Source: Craspedostauros australis (lineage: Eukaryota; Bacillariophyta; Bacillariophyceae; Mastogloiales; Achnanthaceae). From it: DNA of 64,000 nt. Below the pieces are notes generated by a model, which made no database searches, was not told where the DNA came from, and saw only the letters and a list, made by a program, of their open reading frames with translations. Position 1 is the stretch's first letter; the number at the start of each line of letters is the position of its first letter. The translations under genes were made by a program, and so were the position numbers. Positions 40,724 to 49,697 of the stretch are shown here, one piece after another. The DNA lies in the NCBI GenBank assembly GCA_026770025.1, contig JAMXDE010000048.1:62001-126000 (forward strand). The letters are read 5' to 3'.

Positions 40724-42736
40724 ATGCCAAGCCTCGTGTCCGCCCCAGTGCTGATGCTGGCGGTGGCCATCGTCAGCAAGATCGGTTGGCAGCTGGGATG
40801 GGATCGTTCGGTAGAACTGCAACCGCACATCGCTCCTTGGTTGGGCGGTGCTTCCCAACATGCTTCCGCATCCACCAGTGATACCGCTTCCGCTGTCTCC
40901 GCACATGCCAGCGCATCCGAGATCCCACCACGACCCAGCTCTCCACCTGCTTGGAGGGATGATGGTGAAGGCCAACAGAGCGCACGGTCCAGATGGAGAC
41001 ACAAAGTGGACAACTTCCGTGTTCGAACGGTCCTTGCGGACACAGCGATGGAGTCCGACGCTGCAGAACGGGTGTACGCAGAGACGCTCGTCCATCCTGC
41101 CGCGCTTGTGCACGAAGATGCCATCCTCGTGGCCATCGTTGGCGGGAGCCGGCATTCCTCCACAGTGGCCTTGATCCGGGAGATGCAGAAATACTGCGAT
41201 ATAGAAACGATCATCCTGATGGACACAGATGGCGCCAAGGGGATTGGTAGAAGTCGTCTCCTCACTGCCCTCGACAACGAAGAGGAGGATGACGACGACG
41301 ACGACGATGATGATGACGATGAGAACGACGATGATAAGGACGATGATGATCCACTCTTGCTCGTATTTCCGGTGGACTACGACACACCCCAAAACCTCAC
41401 AGCTGCGATGGAAGAAAGCATGCCAGACCATCAGATCGACATCGTCGTTTGGAACAGCGTCTCCATCAGACTGCAGCAGTCGGATTCGCCCACATCTCCG
41501 CAAGCCTACGTTCAGACTGACATCGTCGTGCAAACGTATGATCTCCTCACACGCCACCTCGATCAATCACACGGAATCTTCGTCACAAGCTCTCCGACCT
41601 ATGATGATCTGCATCTTTGGGCTGATGTTTTCGATGGTGTCATGGACGAGGATGAGAGCGGCGACACAAACAGCAAAGCTCACGAGAGCATCGCCAACAG
41701 TCTCATACAATCGATACAGGTGTACATGGAGCCATCGTTGGCGGGTGTGGACTTTCCACACCTGTTCCTGATCGGCTTTGCCAACTTCTCCTCCAAAGCC
41801 GAGTGGCGGCAGAACGCGCCGACAGCGCAGATCGGCATCTACGACAGCCTATGCCACGATGGAGATGTAAGCGCGGACTTGCTGCACATTGACGGACCAA
41901 CGCTGCAATCCTACCATTACCCGCCAAGGCCGGCGGAACGTGCTCTGTGCAAGCATGTTCACCGGTCTGGCCAGATGAACGATCTTGGCTTTGAGGAGTA
42001 TTGCAATGAGAAGAAGGGAAGTGGATATGACATGGACACCCCCGCAGTGACCATCGATCAATTAGCCGTTCGGAAATCGGCCATGGGCGAGAACTCAGGC
42101 AGAGGCGTTTTCACCGAGGTTGATATCCCCACGATTGGCACGTACATTGGCATCGATGTATCCGGCGCCAGCGTACGGTACCCGCCGCCATCCGTGGAGA
42201 TCATCGAGACCTTCGAAATCCAATCCAAGGTTTACGGAAGCGTCGGGGGTATCACGCTGCTGGCCTACATGAACGGTTATGGTTTCACATCGCAACCGCT
42301 GGGTGAAGAGGAGGCCAACGTTGATGCCAACCCCCTGACGTTTATCAACCACGGCTGCAATGGCACGTTCAACGTCGGTTCCTTCACCACGTTCTCCGAG
42401 CAGACCAAGGGCATCGATGAGTACATGAAGAAGGCAGTTGTGAACAGAGACGACGAGGAGGTGATGGAGCTGTTCAACCTCGAGGACTGCATCTACGATC
42501 CGTTCGCCATGCGAGATTCGACCACTGCGTCCGCCACCGCCACGACCAAACCGTTGAAGGCCGGCGATGAGCTGTTGGACAACTATCTGGGCTTTATCGG
42601 CGACCTGGCGACTGTGTCGAGTGACATCAACGATCTACGCAACGAGTGTTCCGGTGGCAAAGGCTTAATCGAGGACTACCAATTGCAGCATCGGCACGCT
42701 GACGACAATGACAACCATGAGGACGCAGCGGAATAG
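40724..42736 (+). CDS. Fusion of a spermidine-synthase-like domain and a SET domain
   Basis: 670 residues, one exon. The N-terminus (SLVSAPVLMLAVAIVSKIGW) is a signal peptide or anchor. Residues ~125-400 resemble the spermidine/spermine synthase methyltransferase fold: ILVAIVGGSRHSSTVALIRE stands at the nucleotide-binding loop (usual GGGDG is GGSRH) and IETIILMDTDG at the acidic strand. The fold is interrupted at ~185-210 by a run of about 25 Asp/Glu. Residues ~449-630 are a SET domain: NSGRGVFTEVDIPTIGTYIG, then FINHGCNGTFNVG (the NHxCxxN knot motif) and AGDELLDNYLGF (the Tyr motif). SET proteins methylate lysines of histones or other proteins. The altered first domain may be inactive or regulatory. 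A secretory or plastid location, if the leader is real, would be odd for a histone enzyme. Confidence 0.8.
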   Translation: MPSLVSAPVLMLAVAIVSKIGWQLGWDRSVELQPHIAPWLGGASQHASASTSDTASAVSAHASASEIPPRPSSPPAWRDDGEGQQSARSRWRHKVDNFRVRTVLADTAMESDAAERVYAETLVHPAALVHEDAILVAIVGGSRHSSTVALIREMQKYCDIETIILMDTDGAKGIGRSRLLTALDNEEEDDDDDDDDDDDENDDDKDDDDPLLLVFPVDYDTPQNLTAAMEESMPDHQIDIVVWNSVSIRLQQSDSPTSPQAYVQTDIVVQTYDLLTRHLDQSHGIFVTSSPTYDDLHLWADVFDGVMDEDESGDTNSKAHESIANSLIQSIQVYMEPSLAGVDFPHLFLIGFANFSSKAEWRQNAPTAQIGIYDSLCHDGDVSADLLHIDGPTLQSYHYPPRPAERALCKHVHRSGQMNDLGFEEYCNEKKGSGYDMDTPAVTIDQLAVRKSAMGENSGRGVFTEVDIPTIGTYIGIDVSGASVRYPPPSVEIIETFEIQSKVYGSVGGITLLAYMNGYGFTSQPLGEEEANVDANPLTFINHGCNGTFNVGSFTTFSEQTKGIDEYMKKAVVNRDDEEVMELFNLEDCIYDPFAMRDSTTASATATTKPLKAGDELLDNYLGFIGDLATVSSDINDLRNECSGGKGLIEDYQLQHRHADDNDNHEDAAE

Positions 42737-43292
42737 AGTCGAGCAACCGATGCCTTGCAGACGGCTATGTCGAGCAATAATTACTGTGTGGACCAAACGA
42801 CAACCAGAGCTAAAGGCAGCGGATGCGGCTTGAATCTTTCATCAGGCACGCAGCGACAAGCTGTTAGAGTACGCTGTTGCAAAGTGATGGTTATGACTAC
42901 TCTGTGCTCCATTCGAGCGAAAGCGCAATCACTGGCATGCTGCTATCATTACTGCTCTATTCTTTTCCTCCTTGGTCCGACCTTGCTTGACATGGATGCG
43001 CATGGAGACAGATCGTACTCATGGGTCGTACATCTCCAGATCTACACAGATATCGATGGCTTGGGTTCAATCATTCGTGAATGTCAAGTCACGGGTCGGG
43101 TGTCGTGGTGGGAAGCCATCATCCCTTGTTGATGGGAACGTGGAGGCACGCGATCGTGGATGCGAGTACTCGCGCCACACCAACACAATCACAACTATTC
43201 TACAAATGCAGCCATTAGCACAACTATTATTGCTCGTATTACACCATATCGCACGATAGAATATATCTATTTTACAACGATCGCCACAAGAC
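42737..43292. other. Intergenic, upstream of the pterin dehydratase gene
   Basis: No gene recognised. An AT-rich island (gatagaatatatctatttta) lies at about 43255-43275, about 20 bp before the first ATG of the next gene. Confidence 0.4.
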
Positions 43293-43913
43293 ATGGTCTC
43301 GCACCATCTGCGATTCATCTCCTGCAACTTGTTCATTTTTTCGCAGCGCTCGAATCACAATTGCGGCAAGATACGACGGCTGGGAAACCATCCTCATCCG
43401 TTCGGATTGCAACCTCTGGGCGCGCTGAGCAGACGCAACAAGAGGGACGGTCTTGCCATGTCCACCAATAACGATACCGGCGCTGATGCTGACGCCAAAC
43501 GGTGCGTCCCATGCGCGGGGCTTGACGACTCCGCCGTGCTGTCAGAAGATGAGGTGAAGTCCACGCTGGAAGGCATGCCGCTGTGGGATCTGATCCACAA
43601 GCCAAACGAAGCCGACGCTCCGACCGTGCCCGCTCTGCAACGCCGCTTCGTCGCCAAGAACTTCCAATGCGCGCTGGATGCCATCAATGGCATGGGAGCC
43701 ATCGCTGAAGAAGAGAATCACCATCCCGATTTCCATTTGGTGGACTACCGGACGGTGATCGTGGAACTGTACACCCACAAACTGAATGGCATCACGGAGA
43801 ATGACATCGTTCTTGCCAGGATGCTGGATAGACGGGTTCCGATCACCTACAGTCCGAAGTGGCTGCGGGAACATCCAGAGGCGGCGGCAGAACGCGCGGT
43901 AGTTGATGAATAA
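43293..43913 (+). CDS. Pterin-4a-carbinolamine dehydratase (PCD/DCoH)
   Basis: 206 residues from the ATG at 43293, or 151 from the ATG at 43458. The core has AEEENHHPDFHLVDYRTVIV, then ELYTHKLNGITENDIVLAR, containing the family HHP motif whose histidines act in dehydrating 4a-hydroxytetrahydrobiopterin or in folate-type pterin recycling. The conserved T-H-x2-x-G-IT-xx-D segment is intact, and family membership is secure. The extra 55 residues from the first ATG (MVSHHLRFISCNLFIFSQRS, Arg/Lys-rich, no acidic residues) look like a mitochondrial or other targeting peptide, so I give the longer form while noting that the second start could yield a cytosolic form. No intron is needed. Confidence 0.9.
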   Translation: MVSHHLRFISCNLFIFSQRSNHNCGKIRRLGNHPHPFGLQPLGALSRRNKRDGLAMSTNNDTGADADAKRCVPCAGLDDSAVLSEDEVKSTLEGMPLWDLIHKPNEADAPTVPALQRRFVAKNFQCALDAINGMGAIAEEENHHPDFHLVDYRTVIVELYTHKLNGITENDIVLARMLDRRVPITYSPKWLREHPEAAAERAVVDE

Positions 43914-44375
43914 TGTTATGCTCTCCCCTGCTCCTCATTCCGTGCAGTGCTTCATTCCACGAGTCCTGTAGTCCGCAACGGTTTCCTCACACATCGCGTC
44001 AACACATATTCCCAAGCGAAAAATAAATCGGATCAAAGTCATGATAGACTGGTCGTACGCAGAGTGGGATGATACTCCAAGCACGCAACTACAACTAGCA
44101 GCATTATATGAATGAGGAGAGCATGGAAGCGCGGAAAGCGCCTGGAGCAGCTCGTACTCGCATGGCGCCAACGTCACGTCACATCACACCACCCCGCAAG
44201 AAGACGATCTTCATGGTTGATGCCAGCGAAGCCAAGGAAGTCGGAGGAGTGAAGCTCGCCGCATGAGCAGTCGTACGTGCGTACATATGCGTCTTAAGAT
44301 GGCCTTGGTGATGTGGGAAGAATGACACATGCAAGCCCATCTCTCTAGCTTTGGATAAGTAGACTGGATCCGCGA

Positions 44376-44383
44376 TGACGTCA
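44376..44383. promoter_or_regulatory. Perfect CRE-type palindrome TGACGTCA
   Basis: The full 8-bp bZIP/CRE core. In diatoms, TGACGT-type elements are described as CO2/cAMP-responsive. It lies about 850 bp before the next ATG and 33 bp before an E2F-like site. Function here is inferred only. Confidence 0.5.
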
Positions 44384-44416
44384 CGAAGCGTTGATTGGTT
44401 GTTGACATCTGCCAAA

Positions 44417-44428
44417 TTTGGCGGGAAA
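44417..44428 (+). promoter_or_regulatory. E2F-like site TTTGGCGGGAAA
   Basis: Exact match to the classical E2F/DP consensus TTTSSCGC-type core. A second, TTTTGGCGCGAAA, lies at 57269-57281 upstream of the Copia element. E2F sites normally drive S-phase genes. A role here is inferred. Confidence 0.45.
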
Positions 44429-45044
44429 AGCGTTATCTGCTTTGACGGATCTGTCAAGAAATCCGATCCATGTTGTTGTGTCCTGTCGTTCATGTGGAAT
44501 CGTGTTCGCGTTGTTCAGATCGCTATTGCCCTCGATGATGCCTCGTGGAACGATGGCAAAGCAGAGGCAGTGCAAGTGCAGGCACAGAGAGGAGAGTGTC
44601 ATGAGAGTGTTCGCCTACCATACACCACAACTGTTGGACACAAACGAACGTCCAAACATCAACGAAAGGCCTCCTTGATCGATTGGCAATCTTTGTTGTG
44701 GTTGATGTGTTGTCGCCAAAGTTGACCATCCGGACGAGCAAATCCAACCAAAGCTGTGCTTTTCAGTCCATTCGTCCAGCCATTCCAGCCAACCATCCAC
44801 CCTATCCACCCATCACAACTCTCACAACTGTCACAACTGCAAACACAATTGCAAGTGGTCGCAAGCATTACAGGCGCAAAGAGTCCAATCGCAAACAGAG
44901 GCAAATCGGGCGCCTCCTCCATCTGCCACCGTCTACGTCACTGGCATTGCGACATCCGCCGCTGCCAAGTCCACGATACAGCCACAGCTACAGCCACAAC
45001 TGCACCACCACTCAAGCTTGCTTGGGTCAACACCAGCACTCCCT

Positions 45045-45045
<1 letters not shown>

Positions 45046-45079
<34 letters not shown>

Positions 45080-45100
45080 CAGAGAGGGGAGAGAGCGAAC
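45046..45100. repeat. GA microsatellite
   Basis: About 15 GA steps followed by interrupted gagaggggagag, about 135-190 bp before the ATG at 45233, possibly in the leader. Confidence 0.9.
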
Positions 45101-45232
45101 AAAATACCGAGGCTTGTCTCGTGCTCAATACGAGAAGAACATCACGCTCCACGAGTACTCCACTCTCCTGTCCTGTCCTTCCACGAGTCTGCCACGCGCT
45201 GCAATAACTGCACTAACTGCAATATCTGTATC

Positions 45233-46825
45233 ATGAGAACTACGAGTACGCGGAGACGACCGAGCGGTACAATGCCGGCACCTTTTCAGACGCTTCTGAT
45301 GCTTCTGTCAGTTGTCACCATGACATTGACACTCAGAATGACGGCAATCACGGCTGTGCAAGCAGCTGAAGCCACCAGTTCTCGCAGCTCTCATTGCGTG
45401 GCGTCCCAATCCCACGGCTCCTTTTCCACGCTCGCCTTCACTGCTCCATTGCGGTGCCTGCCCAGTAGCCTGCCCAGCAGCCTGCCAAGTGGCCCGTTAA
45501 GGAGCAATGCTGACAAAGCAAACGCACAATCGCCGTGCTCCATGCTGCTGCCTATTGACAACAGGTCAAGGGGCAGCAGAGTCAACAACAGAAGCAGCGC
45601 TGGCAGCAGCGCCTTGAATGCCAAGCCAAGAGACAGGGTATCCACAAACATCCGCGCAAATGAAAATGCAAAAGCAAATGGAAACGCAGATCCCAGTCTG
45701 GCGTCCGATGAAGATGTGGAACGTAGATACTTTCAAGAATTGATGGGGATCTTCATGGAGACCAACGAGAAGGCCAGGCAACGCAGGACGCAGAGCCTCA
45801 CTCAGTTGGCCGCATCCCAGCCAGCAAAGACGAAGACACGATTCAGCCGTCCCCGACGACCGCAGAGCAATCAGAATAGCTCTGCCGAATCCGATGCCGA
45901 TCTCCTCGTCGTTCCCACCCGCAACGGTAAAAATCCTTCCTACAGCCTCCGCATGGCCGTCGACGATTCGGGACCCTACAATACGGAGGCCGTCCAAGTG
46001 GCCACGGATCTTATCAACGCCATCCTCGACTCCAAGAAGCGCTCCAAGACGAAGATAGAACGCATCGAGTCTCTCATCCAGACCCTCACCTCAGGCATCG
46101 ACTCCCTCTATTACAACCCTGCGGAATGCTTGTACGGTCCCTTCTACGCCACCATGTACACCTACAGACCCAGCGACGACAGCTCCTCGGGAGGCAAGGG
46201 ATCCGATCCTCCTCTGTGGGAGACCATCTCGTCTTTGCAAGTCACCAACCTCAAAGGTCAGCAGTACTGGAAGGACACCAACGCCGAGATGACGGGCCAG
46301 ACGACCGGCAACGTGCTCAGCTACTCGGAAGTATGGGGACCCACCGTCCATGTGCGAGCAAGCGGGGTCTTCGAACCCAAGGACCAGCCGCAGCACCAGA
46401 AGGGTTGGGGCATGTCATCGTCGTCGTCAACAACGGGCAACGGTGATGACCAGTCGAACGCCAGCAATGGCAAATCGTGGTTCGACTCGTTCCTGCCATC
46501 ACCAAAGCGCCAGCAGACCCAGGAGGAGATCGATGCCAATGCAGGACCGCGCAAATGCCCCGACGTTTTCGAATTCCAGGCACGATCGGGATCCATCTAT
46601 TGCTTCGGCACCTCCTTGGGATTGCCCATCCGCGGATCCTCCTTCTTCGTCATCCTTTATGCCGATCCCAGAATCAGAATCATATTATCCCCCGATCGTG
46701 GCAACGACAGCAGCGGTGGTTTTGGAAGCAACAGCTGGAATCCGCAGGGTGTTATCGGCGTCCAAATACGCAGCGACATGCTCTCCCTCGATTCATCTAC
46801 GGCTGCGATGGATATGCGCCAGTAG
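45233..46825 (+). CDS. Probable plastid-targeted protein, distantly PAP/fibrillin-like
   Basis: 530 residues from the ATG at 45233 (another at 45272 lies 13 codons in). A signal peptide (FQTLLMLLSVVTMTLTL) is followed ~30 residues later by STLAFTAPLR, which resembles the ASAFAP-type junction of diatom plastid pre-sequences, where the Phe after the cleavage site is needed. A long Asn/Ser/Arg-rich stretch leads to the folded part from ~240: AVQVATDLINAILDSKKRSK, SLYYNPAECLYGPFYAT and, near the end, FFVILYADPRIRIILSPDRG and VIGVQIRSDML. The last segments recall the end of plastid-lipid-associated (PAP/fibrillin) proteins, but the match is weak and I would not rely on it. The frame is open upstream of 45233; those residues look like translated leader. 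Confidence 0.6.
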   Translation: MRTTSTRRRPSGTMPAPFQTLLMLLSVVTMTLTLRMTAITAVQAAEATSSRSSHCVASQSHGSFSTLAFTAPLRCLPSSLPSSLPSGPLRSNADKANAQSPCSMLLPIDNRSRGSRVNNRSSAGSSALNAKPRDRVSTNIRANENAKANGNADPSLASDEDVERRYFQELMGIFMETNEKARQRRTQSLTQLAASQPAKTKTRFSRPRRPQSNQNSSAESDADLLVVPTRNGKNPSYSLRMAVDDSGPYNTEAVQVATDLINAILDSKKRSKTKIERIESLIQTLTSGIDSLYYNPAECLYGPFYATMYTYRPSDDSSSGGKGSDPPLWETISSLQVTNLKGQQYWKDTNAEMTGQTTGNVLSYSEVWGPTVHVRASGVFEPKDQPQHQKGWGMSSSSSTTGNGDDQSNASNGKSWFDSFLPSPKRQQTQEEIDANAGPRKCPDVFEFQARSGSIYCFGTSLGLPIRGSSFFVILYADPRIRIILSPDRGNDSSGGFGSNSWNPQGVIGVQIRSDMLSLDSSTAAMDMRQ

Positions 46826-47637
46826 GATGCAGTACGAGTGGGATGCTCTGTGAGGGCCGACACGATGAACGTCCATGCGTGATCGCATCTCTCCAGACTT
46901 GAGATGAAGAGAGAGAGAGAGAGTTCTTGCGCGTGTGCGTATGTGTGTGCGCAATACTCAGAACAAGCAACGCTCTAATCAGTACAGCAGATGATGGTGA
47001 AGATGAACACACATGAACAGGAGAAGATGGGAAGTGGAGGAAGAAGTGGATGCGATGATGGAGAGGATCAGGCGAGAAGGCGCGCGAGCGAATTTGCTCC
47101 TTCCAGAAAGCGAGCAAAAGTTGCATGTTGAACAATCAGCTCCCAGCCTCGCGATGAAGAAGGAGTACAGCTACTGCACAATGCTAAACCACGAGTGCGT
47201 ATATGTTTGAATTGAGATCGTGCCTCCTGTGGGTGCACCGAGCGTTGTGGCTGATGTATTACAAGCATGCGACGACGCGACAACTAGCGACAGAGATCAA
47301 GAGCTATCCACCACGGATACAGTGCGATCCAAGCACGACTATAATTTAGAATGAACCAAATGACGAGAATAGTGACAACCTGCAGTCCAAGCATCCCCCC
47401 AGTTTCATCCTATTCCAAGTCACCATCTTCGACACAAAGAAAGCGCGGAACGGGATCTGTCATCTTTCACAACAAAGAGGAATATGGGATAGTACGATGT
47501 AACGCATTTGCTCCAGATGCACAATTGCGTCAACACTGAGTGTACCCCTTGTGATACCATGATGTGCTGTCTGACTGTGGGTGTATGTAGTCTACACAAT
47601 ACCACACTCTGTTCTACTTGTACGTTCCTATCTCGAA
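46826..47637. other. Intergenic between convergent genes
   Basis: About 0.8 kb with a short GA run (46907-46922). Nothing recognisable as a gene. It contains the 3' ends of the plastid-type gene and of the nucleosidase gene. Confidence 0.4.
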
Positions 47638-48748
47638 TTACAACTCTTCGTTGTTCTCAGCATTCGCGATGAACTCGATGACCTTTGGCAAAGCCGTCTG
47701 CAGCGACTGCGCCGCGGAGGCAAGGTTGGCCATGAATTCATCTTGGGTTGGCACACCACCATCGACAACGTCGGTGACGACCTTGACGCCGAGGTATGGG
47801 ACGGAGTTGATCTGGCACACCCAGGCGATGGCGGCAGCCTCCATATCCTTGACGGAGGCGTCGTTGGCGAGCATGATCTCGTCATCCTTCTCGACCTTGT
47901 CCAGAGAGTTGCCGGTGCTGCAGACTCCGAGCTTGTAATCGTACTTGGCAGCAAGCTTGGAGGCGTTGACTGTGTCCATCTTACCGATGCCGTAGGTGTC
48001 GAAGCCTGGGATGGGGATGCGGCGGTCGTGGTTGGCGACACCCGTTGTGAGGAAGACATCACCGATGCCAGCGCCCTTGCGCTTGAAGCCGCCGCAGGTC
48101 CCGGCGTTGATGACGAGGTCGACCTCACCCTCGAACTTGGCAAGCGCGAGGTGGGTGGCAAGGGATGATGGGACGGTTCCGGCGTTGTCGACGCCGGTGC
48201 CGTAGATCTTGTCCTTTCCGAACGTGATGACGGTGACCTTGGTGTCGCCCTGACTGCCCTGGAAAGCAAGGAATGGTGTGGAGGATGGGAAGAAGTCATC
48301 CACCTTCTCCAACTTCATGTGCTCGATGAATGGAGACGCTTCAGCCTCCATCACGATGGGAACAAGGACACTGCGAACACAGATACCAGTTGTGAAAGTG
48401 GGTGGTTAGAAGGTGCACCGAAAGAGTACAAAGGCGGGGGATCAGTAAATGTGGATGCAGCAAAGCCACGGGTGTCAGAGCTTCATTGAGGATGCCGCCA
48501 AGGTGAGTTGCGCCCGTCACGTCTTCGTCTCCTTCTTGATTGCTTCCATACTGTTTTGTGATGATGCACTCCAGTTGGCGAGCTTGGCAAGGCTTGACCT
48601 GACCTCTCATTGCTTGTGTTGCGTGGACTACTCCACACATGAACTTATTGACATGAACAACCAACTTAGATGCAGCCTACAGAATGGGCCACAGCAAGAT
48701 CGATGACATGCATGACTGACTTGCTCACGCCAGATCGTCCTTGTCCAT
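47638..48748 (-). CDS. 5'-methylthioadenosine/S-adenosylhomocysteine nucleosidase, tiny first exon
   Basis: Exon 1 complement 48729-48748 (20 nt), intron 48371-48728 (358 nt, GTGAGC...CAG), exon 2 complement 47638-48370. The join reads MDKDDLA/VLVPIVMEAEASPF in frame, 250 residues. The enzyme cleaves methylthioadenosine (and often SAH) to adenine and a thio-sugar for methionine salvage. LVPIVMEAEA is the first strand with the catalytic-region Glu. NAGTCGGF and VKDMEAAAIAWV (the ribose-binding Met-Glu pair) follow, and KVVTDVVDGG carries the Asp that protonates adenine. Exon 2 alone lacks the first strand, which is why I looked for exon 1. The 20-nt exon fits phase and splice signals but needs transcript support. 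No targeting peptide is seen, so a cytosolic enzyme is likely. Confidence 0.88.
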
Positions 48749-49449
48749 GCGCAGGCAAAGCCATGCACATGGACCTTGACACGTGCGACGTTCTCTTCCC
48801 GTCATTCCTCCCCTTTCTCTTGGCTGTTTCTGCTCCTGTCTTCGCGACTGAGAAGAAGAATCGCCGCGCATGTTTGCTCGGATGCAAGTACGACTGTTGA
48901 CAAGTATCGGCATGGCTTCAATTGTTCATCACCAAAAGAAGCAGAAGGCAAGAAACCTGCCAACGATGAAAGGCAACGCCTCCTCTGATCCCAAATGATC
49001 GGTGGCGATGCAACGTACTGTTTGATGGTCATCTCGTCAAGCGACAATGCGGAAGTAGCGACGGCGTAGAGCGTTGTGAAAACAAGCACGAGGGTGATGC
49101 TGGCAGAACGGGCGATCATGATCGGTGTGGTTGTGTGCACAAAGGAGGGTCACAAATGCCGAAGTTGCGCGCGACACGAAGATCTCTCAGACGCATTGTG
49201 GAAGGATCGTTGCGAACAGTTCGTCGTTGTCGTCGGGGACACCCGGCAAGTCCATTGGAACGTGCGTCGTTTGACTCATTTGACCAAAGAGATGAATCGA
49301 GGCTGTTTAATCGAATTAGTCTTGCCTCCACAATCTGTGTCGTTGCATTCGCTGAAAATGACCTATTGATGTCGTACCGTTAAGTATTATATTTAACGAG
49401 ATCGTCTATTGGTGTCCAATGACCGCCGTTGTGACTGTAGTTGTTTAAG
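48749..49449. other. Intergenic, upstream of the nucleosidase gene
   Basis: A minus-strand frame (48802-49140) begins with a signal-peptide-like stretch (SASITLVLVFTTLYAVATSA) but then loses any pattern, so I do not call it a gene. Confidence 0.4.
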
Positions 49450-49697
49450 TCACGAATCCATCTGATGCACAACTGAAAGTGCATTTAATGCACTCCAAAT
49501 GCATTTAATGCACTTCAATTGCATTTAATGCACTCCATTTGCATTTAATGCACTGCAAATGCATTTAATGCACTCCATTTGCATTTAATGCACTTCAAGT
49601 GCATTTTTTGAACTCCAAGTGCATTTAATGCACTTCAAATGCATTTTTTGCACACCAAATGCATTTTTTGGTGGAAGCACACAGGTCACGGGACTCG
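49450..49697 (+). repeat. ~250-bp direct repeat, left copy, core a 20-bp minisatellite (family 2)
   Basis: Ten units of about gcatttaatgcactccaaat (some gcattttttg), flanked by tcacgaat on the left and ggaagca...acgggactcg on the right. The same flanks surround the copy at 51486-51735 in the same orientation. Each unit holds the near-palindrome TGCATTTAATGCA. Variation is concentrated in the cactNcaNNt part. Confidence 0.88.

Larger units (their letters stand above)
43914..45232. other. Intergenic, about 1.3 kb, with CRE-like and E2F-like sites
   Basis: No gene is recognised before the ATG of the plastid-type protein at 45233. The region holds a perfect TGACGTCA (44376-44383), a TTTGGCGGGAAA site (44417-44428) and a GA microsatellite at 45046-45100. 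The last part may be 5' untranslated leader or an upstream non-coding exon. Confidence 0.45.

Noticed and set aside
44756..45232. N-terminal extension of the plastid-type protein
   Set aside because: The frame is open but reads through a GA microsatellite and low-complexity sequence. The signal peptide starts only near 45272, so this is treated as leader.
48802..49140. Minus-strand frame with a signal-peptide-like start
   Set aside because: After the hydrophobic stretch no domain follows, and no splice link to the nucleosidase gene was found that fits better than the 20-nt exon.
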